This document shows, piece after piece, positions 10,498 through 22,664 of a stretch of DNA of 64,000 nt. Each line of letters begins with the position of its first letter. The first letter of the stretch is position 1. Origin of the DNA: Allolobophora icterica (Eukaryota; Annelida; Clitellata; Crassiclitellata; Lumbricidae); the NCBI GenBank assembly GCA_963556255.1, contig OY744607.1, positions 42,968,052 to 43,032,051 on the forward strand, given 5' to 3'. A program made the translations under genes and the position numbers. A model generated the notes under the pieces. The model was not told the DNA's origin. It made no database searches and worked only from the letters and a program-made list of their open reading frames with translations.

Positions 10498-12907
10498 GGT
10501 GTTTTTATGATGCACATGATTTTTTTAACTCAAAGATCTTTTAACGGCCAGTTCGAATTATCATGCCAATTAGCGTATAAACGCCATATCCGAAATTATA
10601 TCGCGATAGCTGAACATTTAGGACTGGCGCAAGGCGACCGAAATTAGGAACCCGGTGACCTGTCTCGGTTTGGCCAAAATTTTAGACGTTACGATGTCTG
10701 TTCTTCGTGTTTTCGATCTTCAACATAATTATAGTAATTAATTAAGCTATTGTGGTTTTCTAGAGGATACACAGACACCTTGTGCTACATCAATAGCATG
10801 GTATTTAACGCGAGTGGCTGTCTCCCTTGGTAAGAGTATGTGTTTGATCCCCGAATGAGTTTGTGCCAATCAGATAATGTCGTGGTTTCCGATCGGAGCA
10901 ATCTGTCTACAACAATAATTCCCTCGCCCATGACAATATCGTGCAAGCATGGCGGTAGCGACGGAGGTTTCTCTGTTGGCAACATCATCTGAGGAAGAGG
11001 CGTCATCAAATAGCTCAGAAAGAGAACCAGAACCTTCAACGTCAGCTGGACCACCAAAGCGGCAAAAGGGAACAATCTCTGTAGTTACCCGTGATGTTGC
11101 AGCAGCTCTAGATCGTACCAAAACCAGCAGCAGGAATGCCTCTCACATTTTCTCTGCTCTCGCTGCATCCAATCTATATGCAGCACCAGCTGGTGAGCTG
11201 ATCATCAGTCCTTCTGCTATCCATCGAGCAAGGAAGGATAACCGTGCAGCCCTAGCAGCTGAGATTCGTGAATCTTTCGATCCGAAGGTTCCCCTTACTA
11301 TCCACTGGGACGGCAAGATCATGCTAGATTTTACAGAAACTGGACGAGTGTGCGTTGATCGTCTTCCAATAATGGTATCTGGTAAGGATGTGACCAAACT
11401 ATTGGCCATCCCCAAACTCCAATCCGGGACTGCTGCCTTCATGGCAGATGCGTGTTTGACCGATATCAGAAGTTGGGGATTGGAAGACAGAATCGTGGCC
11501 ATGCGTTTCGACACCACGGCGAGTAACACGGGTTGCAAGGGCGGCGTATGCATCAAGCTGGAAACGGAATTAGGAAAACACCTCGTGAACCTTACCTGTC
11601 GACATCATGTTTCTGAAATTGTTCTGGAAAAGGTATTTTCACTGCATGATTCTGTAAGGTCTCCAAAATTGGAACTCTTCAGTCATTTCCGTGACTTCTG
11701 GCCGCAAATCGATCAGACCAAGTATCGCACAGCAATAGAGGATAAAGACGCAGCACAAAGAGTCAAAGAAATTCGAGAGAATGTCATCACCTTCGCACTG
11801 CAGCAACTGAATGCTGAATACCACAGAGACGACTACGAAGAGCTACTAGAACTAACAGTAATTTTCCTAGGAGGAATTCAACTGAAAAGAATAAAGTTCA
11901 GGTACCCAGGGGCATTTCACCGCGCGCGTTGGATGGCACGTGCGGTTTATGCAATCAAGATGTGGCTTTTCAGAGAGCAGTTTCCCATTCAACAACACCA
12001 GAGGGCATCTCGACAATCTTACTCTCAAAAGATGTGAAATCATCTACTTCGAGTTTCACTTTTTGTGACCACAACCTACGTGGAGTACTGGTTCACCTGT
12101 ACATCACCCAATGAAGCCCCAAGGAACGATCTTCAATTCTTGAAGGCAATCCATACTTACCCAGACAAGGAAGTCTCACAGGTAGCCCTAACAGCATTTT
12201 CCCGACACATTTGGTATTTGTCGGAGACCTTGGTTGGCCTCAGCCTTTTTGACGATTCAGTTACCTTCGACGAAAAACAGCGCATAGTCTATAACATGCG
12301 CAACAATCAGGGATCCGACGAACCTCCAAAGAGGCTTCCTCCCATACATGATCCATCTACAAAAGCACTATCCGATTTTTTTACCACTTCTACCATCAAA
12401 CTTTTCCAGCTCCTCAAATTCGATTACGCTTTTCTTGATCGAGATCCACAACAATGGGAGTCAGAGCATTCGTTCAATGAGGCGAAAGACATTATATCCG
12501 CCCTAAGAGTGACGAACGATTTAGCGGAGAGAGGAGTGGCTCTAATGCAGTCCTTCAATGAAGCCCTGGTTCGAAATGAGGAAGAGAAACAATTTGTTCT
12601 TCAAATGGTTGAATACCATCGAAATAGATTCCCAAAAGCACTAAAGGGACTAGGTAATGACAAATAACTGAAGGTTCTTGGTTTGCTTTTGCCTTATTTT
12701 TTATGTTTAAGTGTTGAAATTGTTTGGATCTTCGAGAATTACAATGTATGACATTGTTTTCTAAGTGGTAATTTTTCCCGGGCTTTGCGCCAGTTCTAAA
12801 TCTCTTTTGATTTTCATCTAATTTGGCAAATGTTAATGTTTCTCAAGGTGGAACACAAAAACAAACTGGCCGATATTAATTTTGAAACTTCAAATTATAG
12901 ACACACC

Positions 12908-12910
<3 letters not shown>
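10495..12910 (+). mobile_element. DNA transposon with RNase H-like transposase, inserted in (TA)n
   Basis: The termini are TAGGGTGTTTTTATGAT (left) and the reverse complement TAGGGTGTGTCTATAAT (right), about 14 of 17 matching. Pure (TA)n lies on both sides, so the target duplication is a multiple of TA whose length cannot be read. The element is 2,416 bp and carries one 572-codon frame with a single internal stop. Architecture (short TIRs, one intronless frame) is that of a cut-and-paste element. The transposase suggests an hAT-like RNase H fold, but the terminal sequence is not one I can assign to a named family. Confidence 0.8.
10949..12667 (+). pseudogene. hAT-like transposase, one internal stop
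   Basis: Codons 1-362 end at TGA (12035-12037), and the same frame stays open from there to the stop at 12665-12667 (572 codons in all). A single nonsense change, rather than a frameshift, therefore interrupts it. Residues 10-40 are acidic and Ser-rich, followed by a basic PPKRQK. Candidate catalytic residues are D121 in IHWDGK and D188 in RFDTTASNTG, followed by a C217-R-H-H220 cluster in LTCRHHVSEIVLEKVF, and a late glutamate near residue 527 in NDLAERGVALMQSF. The D...D...C/H...E order is like the RNase H-fold DDE core of hAT transposases, which cut and rejoin transposon ends. Similar proteins are, from memory, scattered in invertebrate genomes as uncharacterised proteins. It could be a recently inactivated autonomous copy, or a functional gene if the stop is a sequencing error. 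Confidence 0.75.

Positions 12911-12980
<70 letters not shown>
12911..12980. repeat. (TA)n right flank of DNA transposon
   Basis: About 35 AT units starting at the right terminus of the transposon. Confidence 0.9.
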
Positions 12981-12982
<2 letters not shown>

Positions 12983-13914
12983 CGTCACTTCAAGAGAGAG
13001 GCTCGTCAGAGGCGCTCCCGACTTAACACGATGAAACCACGATCGAATAAAATAGAGACTCGAACTTCCACAGTATAGTCTTATATTTACTCGACACACT
13101 GGGCCGCAAACACAGGGGACGCATGACCTGGCACCGTATACAGGGCGACCCATGACATGACACCGTGCCATTCAGTGCACGGGTCTTGTCTCGTTAGCAA
13201 TGAAACAGCCAACAGTATAACACTTGGCGAGGATAACCAGAGAGGCTCGAGGACATAAGTAGACGCTTTTCATGCGAACAATCGTCTTAGAATTACTTGT
13301 GATCATCCGACGAATCGCATGATCGCCGCCAGCCATTGTCGGCGCCTGATTAAGCCAACATCATCTGAAGCCCGTGGAATGTCGCCATGGGGATTAGACT
13401 ATAAATTGCGAAGTGGAAGGACCGTCTCCTTATCGTCAGTGTCTAATCCTGGTCTGTATCATTCTCGTTTTCCGAACCGAGGTTAGAGTTCATAGGTCAG
13501 GCTTCGAATCAATAGATGATCCCCATCGGCGAATTTCTGGTGCAAAATCATTGTCTTTGAGGGTCAAATCCTTTGTCGAACTGTCTCTCAATCCCTTCCG
13601 ACACGCGCGACTTATACGTGAGATCATTTGGAGCTGGCTCGCTTTACATGATGTGGCTGCTGTATTCTGCAAACTCTGAGGAAATCACGGAATGATATAA
13701 GGTTATAACCATCGAATGTACTCAGTATAAGCAGTGTATAGCACGGCAGTCTCTCGGGAAATTGCTTTTCCAGCAGCAACGGATGTGACATAGGAAAAAG
13801 GAAATATACAGACGGAGTATGCAACTAGCTCTGAGATTTGTAAAAATGTCTTTCTGAGCCAAATGTATTGTTATGTACCAAGATAGGAGCAATTGCATTT
13901 CTGGGTATTAGAAC
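12981..13914. other. Unique sequence up to the assembly gap
   Basis: Fairly CpG-rich sequence with short ORFs. An 88-aa plus-strand ORF (13413-13679) has a hydrophobic start but no family I recognise and no supporting splice context. Confidence 0.4.
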
Positions 13915-14114
13915 NNNNNNNNNNNNNNNNNNNNNNNNNNNNNNNNNNNNNNNNNNNNNNNNNNNNNNNNNNNNNNNNNNNNNNNNNNNNNNNNNNNNNN
14001 NNNNNNNNNNNNNNNNNNNNNNNNNNNNNNNNNNNNNNNNNNNNNNNNNNNNNNNNNNNNNNNNNNNNNNNNNNNNNNNNNNNNNNNNNNNNNNNNNNNN
14101 NNNNNNNNNNNNNN
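13915..14114. other. Assembly gap (200 N)
   Basis: Exactly 200 N, probably a placeholder of unknown true length. The sequence right of it is a (CT)n-rich satellite, which probably caused the gap. ORFs running through the N are meaningless. Confidence 1.
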
Positions 14115-14171
14115 GTGCTAATAGAAACCCCAAATTCGAATACATATTCTATGTGTCTGTCTCATTGCCTG

Positions 14172-14575
<404 letters not shown>

Positions 14576-14736
14576 TGTTCTCCATCTCTTTTTAGTGTCA
14601 TCTTACTGTTCTGTAACAAAATAGGTGACCCTAGTTAAGTGGGACTTATGTCCCTTTTGGATTTGGCCTATTGTATCCCGAAAAGTTTCAACATTCGTAT
14701 TTGTGCATATTGTACTGACTTGAATATCTATTTACC

Positions 14737-14970
14737 TATCTATCTGTCGATCTGTCTGACTGTCTGTCTGTCTATCTATCTGTCTATCTATCTATCTGTC
14801 TATCTATCTATCTGTCTATCTATCTCTCTTTCTGTCTATCCATCTGTCAGTCTGTCAGTCTGTCTGTCTATCTATCTATCTATCTATCTGTCTGTCTATC
14901 TATCTGTCTATCTATCTCTCTTTCTATCCATCTGTCTGTCTGTCTATCTATCTCTCTTTCTGTCTATCCA

Positions 14971-15005
<35 letters not shown>

Positions 15006-15165
15006 CTCTTTCTGTCTATCCATCTGTCTGGCTGTCTGTCTGTTTGTCTGTCTATCTCTCTTTCTGTCTATCCATCTGTCTGTCTGTCTGTCTATCTATC
15101 TCTCTTTCTGTCTATCCATCTGTCTGGCTGTCTGTCTGTTTGTATGTCCGTCTGTCTGTCTAATC
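14737..15165. repeat. (TCTA/TCTG)n array with higher-order units
   Basis: TCTA and TCTG tetranucleotides organised in longer units. The block CTCTCTTTCTGTCTATCCATCTGTC recurs about six times (for example near 14825, 14950, 15005, 15055, 15100), so a minisatellite is built on the microsatellite. It is not coding. Confidence 0.9.
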
Positions 15166-15524
15166 CAATGACTTCTATGGCGCCGTTATCATAAAACACT
15201 ATGTATCAGTCGATGATCGCTTCCAGTTGCATCATAATCCTTTGGAGCAGGAAGATGATCGAAGTCCGATAGATCAAACATGGAAGTGGTGAGTGTGTAG
15301 GCGGCAAGAAGCCACGGCGCTAGATGGAGCTGTCATCATGAGAAACTCACGCGTCGGTTAGCCAGGGCGCCGCTGCAGATGCAGATGAGATGCGTTGAAG
15401 AGGAAGAAGAACAGGAACAAGATTACGAGTAGGAGGAGGGGAGGAGGTGGAGGTGGAAGAGAAGGAGAAGGAGAGAGTAGTTAAAGAACAAGAAGGGATA
15501 GAGGTAGGAGGATAAGAAAAAGAA
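15166..15524. other. Non-coding, purine-rich at right
   Basis: The left end (15165-15215) resembles the dispersed motif with 'acttctatggcgccgtt...' seen at 44264 and 51955. The right end is AGG-rich. No gene seen. Confidence 0.4.
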
Positions 15525-15685
15525 AGACGAGGTGGTGGGTGGGGAGAATGAGGAGGTGGGTGGGGAGAATGAGGAGGTGGGTGAGGAGAATGAGGAGGTG
15601 GGTGGGGAGATTGAGGAGGTGGATGGGGAGAATGAGGAGGTGGGTGAGGAGAATGAGGAGGTGGGTGGGGAGATTGAGGAGGCGT
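15525..15685 (+). repeat. G-rich 21-bp minisatellite
   Basis: About seven units of GGTGGGTGGGGAGAATGAGGA with small variants (GTGGGTGAGGAG, ATTGAGGAG). The GG-GGG-GGGG spacing on the plus strand could fold as G-quadruplex (inference). Arg/Trp ORFs are artefacts. Confidence 0.9.
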
Positions 15686-16224
15686 TGCTCTTCACCCGTC
15701 GATGAGTTATTCCGTCACCAGGAGTGGCAGTCTTGATGCATTGAATTCTAATTTCAACGATTCTGAGACGTTCATTATCGGCCGTAAAAAACAAACCGTT
15801 GAAGTCATGACATGTCTGACTAATGCAGCCACAGTAGACGCTTTGAATGTCTGATAAGCGAGTACAGCTACGCCACCTTTAAAATCAGACAGCTTTTGTG
15901 TTCTGTATAAAAATTCGCTTTAGAATTTTCATTAAGGTCACGAATGCCTGTGTTTTACTACTAGACAAACTGTTAGCTGTCCATATAATATATGTAATGC
16001 AATATAAGTCTCCGAAAATTCTAAGCACCACACAAAAGCCGCTTGATGTGTCTGCGCTGTGTAAAATCAAGTCAGCTTGTTTGGTGCGTTCCAGTGCCAG
16101 GCCAGGATCCGGGGAGGTCAAGCCGAGGAGACAGCATGGTGCTACGGTTGAGATCGTCGGTGATGGTGGTCGTGGGGGTGCTATAAGGAACAGAACATGC
16201 AGCAGTGCTGCTTGTAGCCAACTT
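15686..16224. other. Unique sequence, no gene recognised
   Basis: Has a 109-aa plus ORF without a recognised domain. Confidence 0.35.
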
Positions 16225-16505
16225 TAGAGGTACATCCACGGCAGGGCAGATATTTGTTCGGAGATTTCGACTGCACATGCTCCCCCTAGCCAACTCGTTT
16301 AAAACGAGTACACTGACAGTACACTCTCACTAGGTAGAGTAGGCAACGAATGTAGATGTAAATGTAAATCTCCGAAATGATGAGCGAGTAGACCCGGACG
16401 TTTGGACGAAGGAGAGGGCTGGCTACCCATCCTCGTATGCCGAGCCTAAGAAAATCGAAGTCGCTTCGACGGACCAGAATAAAGAACTGCTCGTCTTGTT
16501 CTAAT
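16225..16505 (+). mobile_element. tRNA-derived SINE, 5'-truncated and rearranged
   Basis: Blocks GGCAGGGCAGATATTTGTTCGGAGATTTCGAC, CCCCTAGCCAACTC, AAACGAGTACACTGACAGTACACT, CCTCGTATGCCGAGCCTAAG and AGAACTGCTCGTCTTGTTC match the SINE at 8816 in order. The tRNA-like head is absent and a short insert lies in the middle. Confidence 0.75.
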
Positions 16506-16509
16506 CCAA

Positions 16510-16693
16510 ATACATATATACCGCTACACACTTGCATACGTACATACATGCATATACACATACATGCATGCATAAATTGATACATATACACATACATACA
16601 TGCATGCACTCATACATATACACACAGTGTCACGTATGTATTATGTATACATTGATACATATACAATTATACATACATGCATGCACTCATATA
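16510..16693. repeat. Degenerate (ACATA)n tract
   Basis: ACATACATGCATGC-type repeats between the SINE copy and the left terminal direct repeat. It is likely the target into which the element at 16694 inserted. Confidence 0.8.
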
Positions 16694-17620
16694 TATATCA
16701 CAGAGCTAGATTGCTGCTATATAAGTAATGCTAACTATAGTTAGATATATTGGGCTTAATGCAGACCAATGCAGAAGGTATATCAGCCAAGTGACCGATT
16801 GACCCACAGTCTGAAAGTAGCCTTCAGAACAAGCAAACAGGGATAAAGGCAGACAAGGACGTACAGACATACTGACAGAGGATAGTACGAACATACAGAC
16901 ACACGCACTCACTTCGACAGATACAGAGACGTACGGAGATACATGGAAGATGCTAACCAAGCATCCAAGACGGACATGACATTGTTCTAAGTTTAGTTGC
17001 TGCGGACAGTTGGTGGCCAAGCGCTTAGAGGCTAAGGTCGACGCAGCCTGCTAGCCGATGGGAGGCCAGTAACAGCACAGGTAGGTTTATTCTAGCTAGA
17101 GGTGTTCGCCAGATATAACTTTTAAGGAGATGAAAATAGATACCAACGCCTGGTAGAAGGAGCAAGATCCATAGCCTATAGAGGCCAATCTGGAGAGAAG
17201 GAGTAAGTGACCAGGGAGGAGGAGAAGGCCGGGCCGGAGAGAGAAGTTCGTGGCAGTTGAGTTCTAGCGGTCCTCGCGATCAGATGTTCGCGAGAGTGCA
17301 TAACATTGAGAATGGACGCAGACAGACGTTGTAGTATAATGTCTAATTCTAAGTAGACACTAGTCGTTCTTCTTAAGAAGTTATAATAGAAGTTCTTGTA
17401 GTTGTCGCTAATCATAGCCGTCTCATCGTCGTCAGTATCAATGAATATTCGTATGCTATTGAACTCTGTATACGTATGAAGAAACATTCGTAATGATGAC
17501 AATAAAGAAACTATACAGACAGAACCCAAGTCTGATAGAGGTCGTAGACAGCAACCAAAGGCTACATTATAGAGAAGAGTAATAGTTTCTGGAGCACCAT
17601 GATCCAGAGCTGTTATATAT
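16694..17620. repeat. Left terminal direct repeat (LTR-like)
   Basis: A 927-bp unit, starting TATATCACAGAGC and ending GAGCTGTTATATAT. ORFs inside (for example 16706-17020 on minus) occur identically in the right repeat and have no recognisable protein family. Confidence 0.85.
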
Positions 17621-19766
17621 GGTGAGAACCTGTTCGATCCGCCGTTTACCTTCGCTGCCAGCGAGTTTCCCCAGCGACGACCATCAACAGAGAGACGTTT
17701 GCTACAGATTCGAATCCAGCTCACGAACTTTCCACTTCTTAAGAAAATGCCGTTTCATCTGTACGGAAAATGCTGATCACCCAACCGATCCATTCTTCCC
17801 GCAGCTGTCGGTACATTTCAACCAACGCTCGACAGTCAGAAATCCGATGCTGGTCATCGCTTTCATCTACTAACTTCTGCCGGACCATTCAAAGCTCGAC
17901 GATGTCTGTGCCACCACCAGACACTTCTGCTCAACTCATCCTTTCATCTTTCGATCCAACGACCGCTGCTGTGATAACGTTCGGCCAACGCTAACACTGC
18001 ATCGTGGTCGGTTCCTTCAATCATCGACGAGAATACAGCTCCTGATTTCAAGGGTAATGCATGACTCTTGTTCATCAGCATATTCATTCATTAGAATCAT
18101 TCTACGGTCATGTAACACTACGATAGTGTACTAAACATTTTCCATTGACTCTTTATTCATCTAGTCTTCATTTCGCAAATCTCTTTCGCATGTAACCAAG
18201 CAAGTTTCGTTGCGTAACTGTAACTTATGGTTTAACATACAGCAAGAATGAACAACTCATTAGTTAATTGTGTATGTAAAGTATTTGCTAGCAGAGTTCT
18301 TATCAATTTAAGTAGTTTTTATCAGCGGTGTACGTTTGCTTTGCAACCTTGCATGATTAGAATATTAGAATCTTAGAACGGCCACATTATACTTCAGACA
18401 TTGATCTGCACGAATTCATGTTAGGTATTTCAGATCCCATGCTTGCTTGCAGCGTGCTTAGTTTGCTGCGCTTACAGGCAGCAGGCATGATTAATTGCTC
18501 TTATGTCTTAGGCACAATGTCATGCTAATGTATTGGTACATGCAGTGTAGCTAACCTGCGCTGACTTAGAATATATAACTGCATAATGGAATACGTGTAT
18601 ACGGCATCCTAGTCTTAGCCATAGACGAGTTTCTCTAGAGTTTAGACTGCTTAAGGTCCACGTTATTCATATCTGCTACGAGTTCATGTGCAACTAGTTT
18701 CTGCTCACATTCAGTTCGCAACTATCGGATGTTTGACTCAGTGTTAACGTGTACACTTTCCAATGTGAAGCCAGATTTATCTAGCGCTATCGTGGGACGT
18801 TTCATTCCCCAGATCAGCAACAAGTGTCGTTCGAGTTTCAAGCCGTGCCAGGCAAAGCGCACGCATCGTATAGAGGTCTCGTGTTGACGAGTTATATTCG
18901 CATTTTTTATATTTTTTATGTGTCACATGTGTGAGTTTGCAAACAAATGGTGTGTCATGCAATTGATGTCGTGGATGAACGCGTTCGAATCCGATGCACT
19001 CAACAAATTAGCAGCCTATGATGATTTAGGCCTCAGACTCAGAGCAGTCACAGAGTAAAGTCAATCACCACGGTTAGGGAGAATCAGCTACGGCAGAATA
19101 TTCCGCAGTTTCTTACCAGTCCAGCAGTCAGCAATTTATCATTTTCAGCAGGTCATTTCTTCAGCTACAGCTAGCAAAGTCTATGATGCGCGCTTCGCAT
19201 ATGCACCTGAGCTCGAGACAGCAATTCAAAACGCACGCTTGTTTATGCCTGAGATTTCTTTAGCATTGTAGTATCTAGCGTGTTGCTTATCAGCGTTTTA
19301 CTTTAACTGTATTTCTTTTCTGCATGATTTTATATATGTGTGTCTTTGCTATGTTTTATGAAACGCTATGATGGATGACCACACGAGCTGAGACAGAGAC
19401 AAATCTCTTCGCAAGTCAAGCTGTTATGCATACACAGCGTCTTGCTTGACTCAGCCACGGTTTCCTATAGGATCAGTATCTGACGAACGACGCGATGTGA
19501 ACTCTACTGTCAGAAAGATCGTCACGTTGTTTCGCAGCTGATTCCAATTTGTTACCATCATAGCTTATTTGAATTTAGTTTGTTTATTCTGTACTTAGGT
19601 TTTAGGACTGAATTTATCTAGATGAGACTATTCGTGACACTTAGCATTTTTTTCTAATTCGCTTATTGTTGACTTGTAATTTTTATGTGCCTAACTTCTT
19701 TAGCTCCTACAGTTATGTAGCTACGTTTCTCGAACGAGGACGTTCGATTCTTAGAAAGTCGGAGGG
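17621..19766. other. Internal region of the LTR-like element, no coding recognised
   Basis: 2,146 bp with ORFs no longer than about 85 codons. No reverse transcriptase, integrase, protease or zinc-knuckle motif was found on either strand. It is ordinary in base composition and not low-complexity. It may be a non-autonomous internal region mobilised in trans. Confidence 0.6.
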
Positions 19767-20693
19767 TATATCACAGAGCTAGATTGCTGCTATATAAGTA
19801 ATGCTAACTATAGTTAGATATATTGGGCTTAATGCAGACCAATGCAGAAGGTATATCAGCCAAGTGACCGATTGACCCACAGTCTGAAAGTAGCCTTCAG
19901 AACAAGCAAACAGGGATAAAGGCAGACAAGGACGTACAGACATACTGACAGAGGATAGTACGAACATACAGACACACGCACTCACTTCGACAGATACAGA
20001 GACGTACGGAGATACATGGAAGATGCTAACCAAGCATCCAAGACGGACATGACATTGTTCTAAGTTTAGTTGCTGCGGACAGTTGGTGGCCAAGCGCTTA
20101 GAGGCTAAGGTCGACGCAGCCTGCTAGCCGATGGGAGGCCAGTAACAGCACAGGTAGGTTTATTCTAGCTAGAGGTGTTCGCCAGATATAACTTTTAAGG
20201 AGATGAAAATAGATACCAACGCCTGGTAGAAGGAGCAAGATCCATAGCCTATAGAGGCCAATCTGGAGAGAAGGAGTAAGTGACCAGGGAGGAGGAGAAG
20301 GCCGGGCCGGAGAGAGAAGTTCGTGGCAGTTGAGTTCTAGCGGTCCTCGCGATCAGATGTTCGCGAGAGTGCATAACATTGAGAATGGACGCAGACAGAC
20401 GTTGTAGTATAATGTCTAATTCTAAGTAGACACTAGTCGTTCTTCTTAAGAAGTTATAATAGAAGTTCTTGTAGTTGTCGCTAATCATAGCCGTCTCATC
20501 GTCGTCAGTATCAATGAATATTCGTATGCTATTGAACTCTGTATACGTATGAAGAAACATTCGTAATGATGACAATAAAGAAACTATACAGACAGAACCC
20601 AAGTCTGATAGAGGTCGTAGACAGCAACCAAAGGCTACATTATAGAGAAGAGTAATAGTTTCTGGAGCACCATGATCCAGAGCTGTTATATAT
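19767..20693. repeat. Right terminal direct repeat (LTR-like)
   Basis: Second copy of the 927-bp unit. It is flanked on the right by TATACATTACATATGCAC, which continues the TACAT-type repeat seen left of the element. Confidence 0.85.
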
Positions 20694-20885
20694 ACATTAC
20701 ATATGCACACATACATGCATGTATACCTTCGATAATTCAAGTGAGTAGTGCATATGAGTAGTACACGTTACTTGACCTCGACCCTCACAGGCACAATGAT
20801 TAAATGAGTGATTGAGATGATAATAATGACAACGATGACAACGACGACCACAGAATATGCAAATCATTCAGAGTCTTAAGTGGCG

Positions 20886-21018
20886 CACTTGACAATGGCG
20901 TCTGTTGCACTTGACAATGGCGTCTGTTGCACTTGACAATGGCGTCTGTTGCACTTGACAATGGCGTCTGTTGCACTTGACAATGGCGTCTGTTGCACTT
21001 GACAATGGCGTCTGTTGC
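20886..21018. repeat. 22-bp minisatellite, six units
   Basis: Six nearly perfect copies of GACAATGGCGTCTGTTGCAC plus TT. The short ORFs (CNRRHCQVQQTPL repeats) are artefacts. Confidence 0.95.
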
Positions 21019-21678
21019 TGTTGTGATTAATACAACGATGCAACTCGCGTGCCACAAGCGTCATCGACTTAAGTGACTCCTTGAATAAGAATCAAGCAGA
21101 TCCCACGAAAGTGGCGAGTAGGTTCCAAGTGATGGGACGTATTAGATGTATCCACTGAGTTTCCACCTACTTCCTCCGAGTGGTGGGTGGAAGAGGCCTG
21201 TCGGGGGCCCTCGCCACACGTGGACAAGAAACGTGGCTCCCACTCGACCTTGGGCTGCATACGACCTGGAGAAGGGTCCGTATTAGATACGGCTGGATGC
21301 CTGTCGTGGAAACGGCAACGCACCGGAGAGAATCAGTCAACGGCTGATGACGATTAGGCTCTGATTATTTTGCAACGAAATCTGCCATCGACGGAGTACA
21401 TCGTAAATCTACTTAAGAGTCAATTCAATTTAAACCCTTCGTTTACGCGTAACGCGGGACGTATCTCTTTCCTATCTATAGCGACATCCTATTGACTGAA
21501 GGGTCTGTCTGCTGTAGTGCAGCAAGCGTGGGAGTGCTGAAGTTGACAGGAGACAGAGAGAGAGGAGGAGGATCAATGACATAGTGGAGATCTGCGAGTT
21601 CCCTCCGAAGAGCTGGCGCAGCGTTGATTAGGGAGAGGTCGCAGAATTCAAGATTAATGTTACATATCGGACATGGGG
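21019..21678. other. Unique sequence, no gene recognised
   Basis: Short ORFs only. The segment at about 21100-21330 (GTGGGTGGAAGAGGCCTG, GGGCCCTCGCC) is GC-richer but has no recognisable domain. Confidence 0.35.
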
Positions 21679-21915
21679 TGCGTGGTAGCCTAGTGGTCAT
21701 CGTGCTGGACTGTCAACCGAGAGGTTGGGTTCAAATCCCCCCCAGTACAGAGATTTCTTTCATAATTCAGCTATAATGAGTAGCATTGAGTACAGTGACC
21801 GCACAATGTCGGTTGGAAGATGAGACGGCGAGGGAGATGACTGGCCACGGGCCCTCATATGCTGAGGCTAAGCAAATAAAGTCGCTAACTCTTCATATCC
21901 ATGGGAGCCTTTCAG
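21679..21915 (+). mobile_element. tRNA-derived SINE copy
   Basis: Head with GGTAGCCTAGTGGTCATCGTGC and B box GGTTCAAATCC near 21727-21737, then AGCTATAATGAGTA, GATGAGACGGCGAGGG and CCTCATATGCTGAGGCTAAG. It is the same family as 8816-9110 but truncated at the 3' end, with no TTC tail. Confidence 0.85.
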
Positions 21916-22384
21916 GCTCGGTACACATTACAATTCTATCATGCAAAATATGACGTGAATATTGCATTGGCAAAAAAGGAAATGATCGCCTCCCACTCTG
22001 CGACACGGAACTTTTACTTTTGCTTTCATTTCAAATTACAGTTCAACTTACATTTCCGCTTACATTTCAACTTAAATTTCAACTTACATTGCAACTAACA
22101 TTTCATGATCGACCTAATCTTATCTTCCCCATTAGTGGACATGTCATGCACCCCTGCAGCAGAAGTTCTTCTCTCTTAAAATAAAATCAGGCTAGCTCAA
22201 GGTACTGCTCTTCACTGGCTTTAATACCTCGCTTCCTGATGATTATTTTTTACAAACCGTATTATCGTACCCCCTCGGCTTAACTTTGTTTCTGATAACT
22301 CAAATTACGTTTGATAACACAAGTAGCTGGACGGAGCGAATGACAAATGAAGAGTTGATGCAAAGAGTAGAAGAAAAAATATAA

Positions 22385-22387
22385 CTG

Positions 22388-22471
<84 letters not shown>

Positions 22472-22635
22472 GTAATAATAATAATAATCTTCGTTTAATA
22501 TTTTCAAACTGACAATTACGCAGTATGATTACAAATCAGTATGAACGGATGATCACAAGTTATTACAGGAGTCGAATTTTAACTGTATACTGCAGCCATG
22601 CAAGGCGCCCATCACGTCCTACATATCATTTTAAC
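22385..22635 (-). mobile_element. LINE tail type E with (AAT)n tail
   Basis: (AAT)n at about 22388-22490, followed by TTACAGGAGTCGAATTTTAAC...CAGCCATGCAAGGCGCCCATCACG. The same order, (AAT)n then TTACAGGAGTCGAATATAAC...GCAGCCAACAGGGCGCCACCACG, occurs at 35595-35870. On the minus strand this is a repeat body ending in (ATT)n, so the microsatellite is a retroelement tail. Confidence 0.65.
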
Positions 22636-22664
22636 AACGCGCCATCTCGCGAATGATAGGATGA

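Larger units (their letters stand above)
16694..20693. mobile_element. 4.0-kb element with apparently identical 927-bp direct terminal repeats (LTR-type)
   Basis: Segments 16694-17620 and 19767-20693 match with a constant 3,073-bp offset, and no difference was found in the parts compared by eye. The internal part (17621-19766) is 2.1 kb. TATA-type sequence lies at both outer edges, compatible with a short TATA target duplication. The repeat ends carry a short imperfect inverted repeat (TATCACAG... and ...CTGTTATA). TGG directly follows the left repeat (17619-17622 region), as expected for a tRNA primer site, and a short purine run GGAGGG precedes the right repeat. No gag or pol ORF is visible, so it would be non-autonomous. 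Near-identical repeats indicate a young insertion. Confidence 0.75.

Noticed and set aside
12035..12067. Frameshift splitting the transposase into two genes
   Set aside because: Both parts are in the same reading frame; only a TGA separates them, and the second 'start' is an internal GTG.
16706..17020. 104-aa minus ORF present twice (also 19779-20093)
   Set aside because: The duplication follows from the direct repeats; no recognisable domain and no conservation beyond the repeat itself.
20886..21018. CRISPR-like array of short regular repeats
   Set aside because: Units are directly tandem with no unique spacers, and the genome is eukaryotic.
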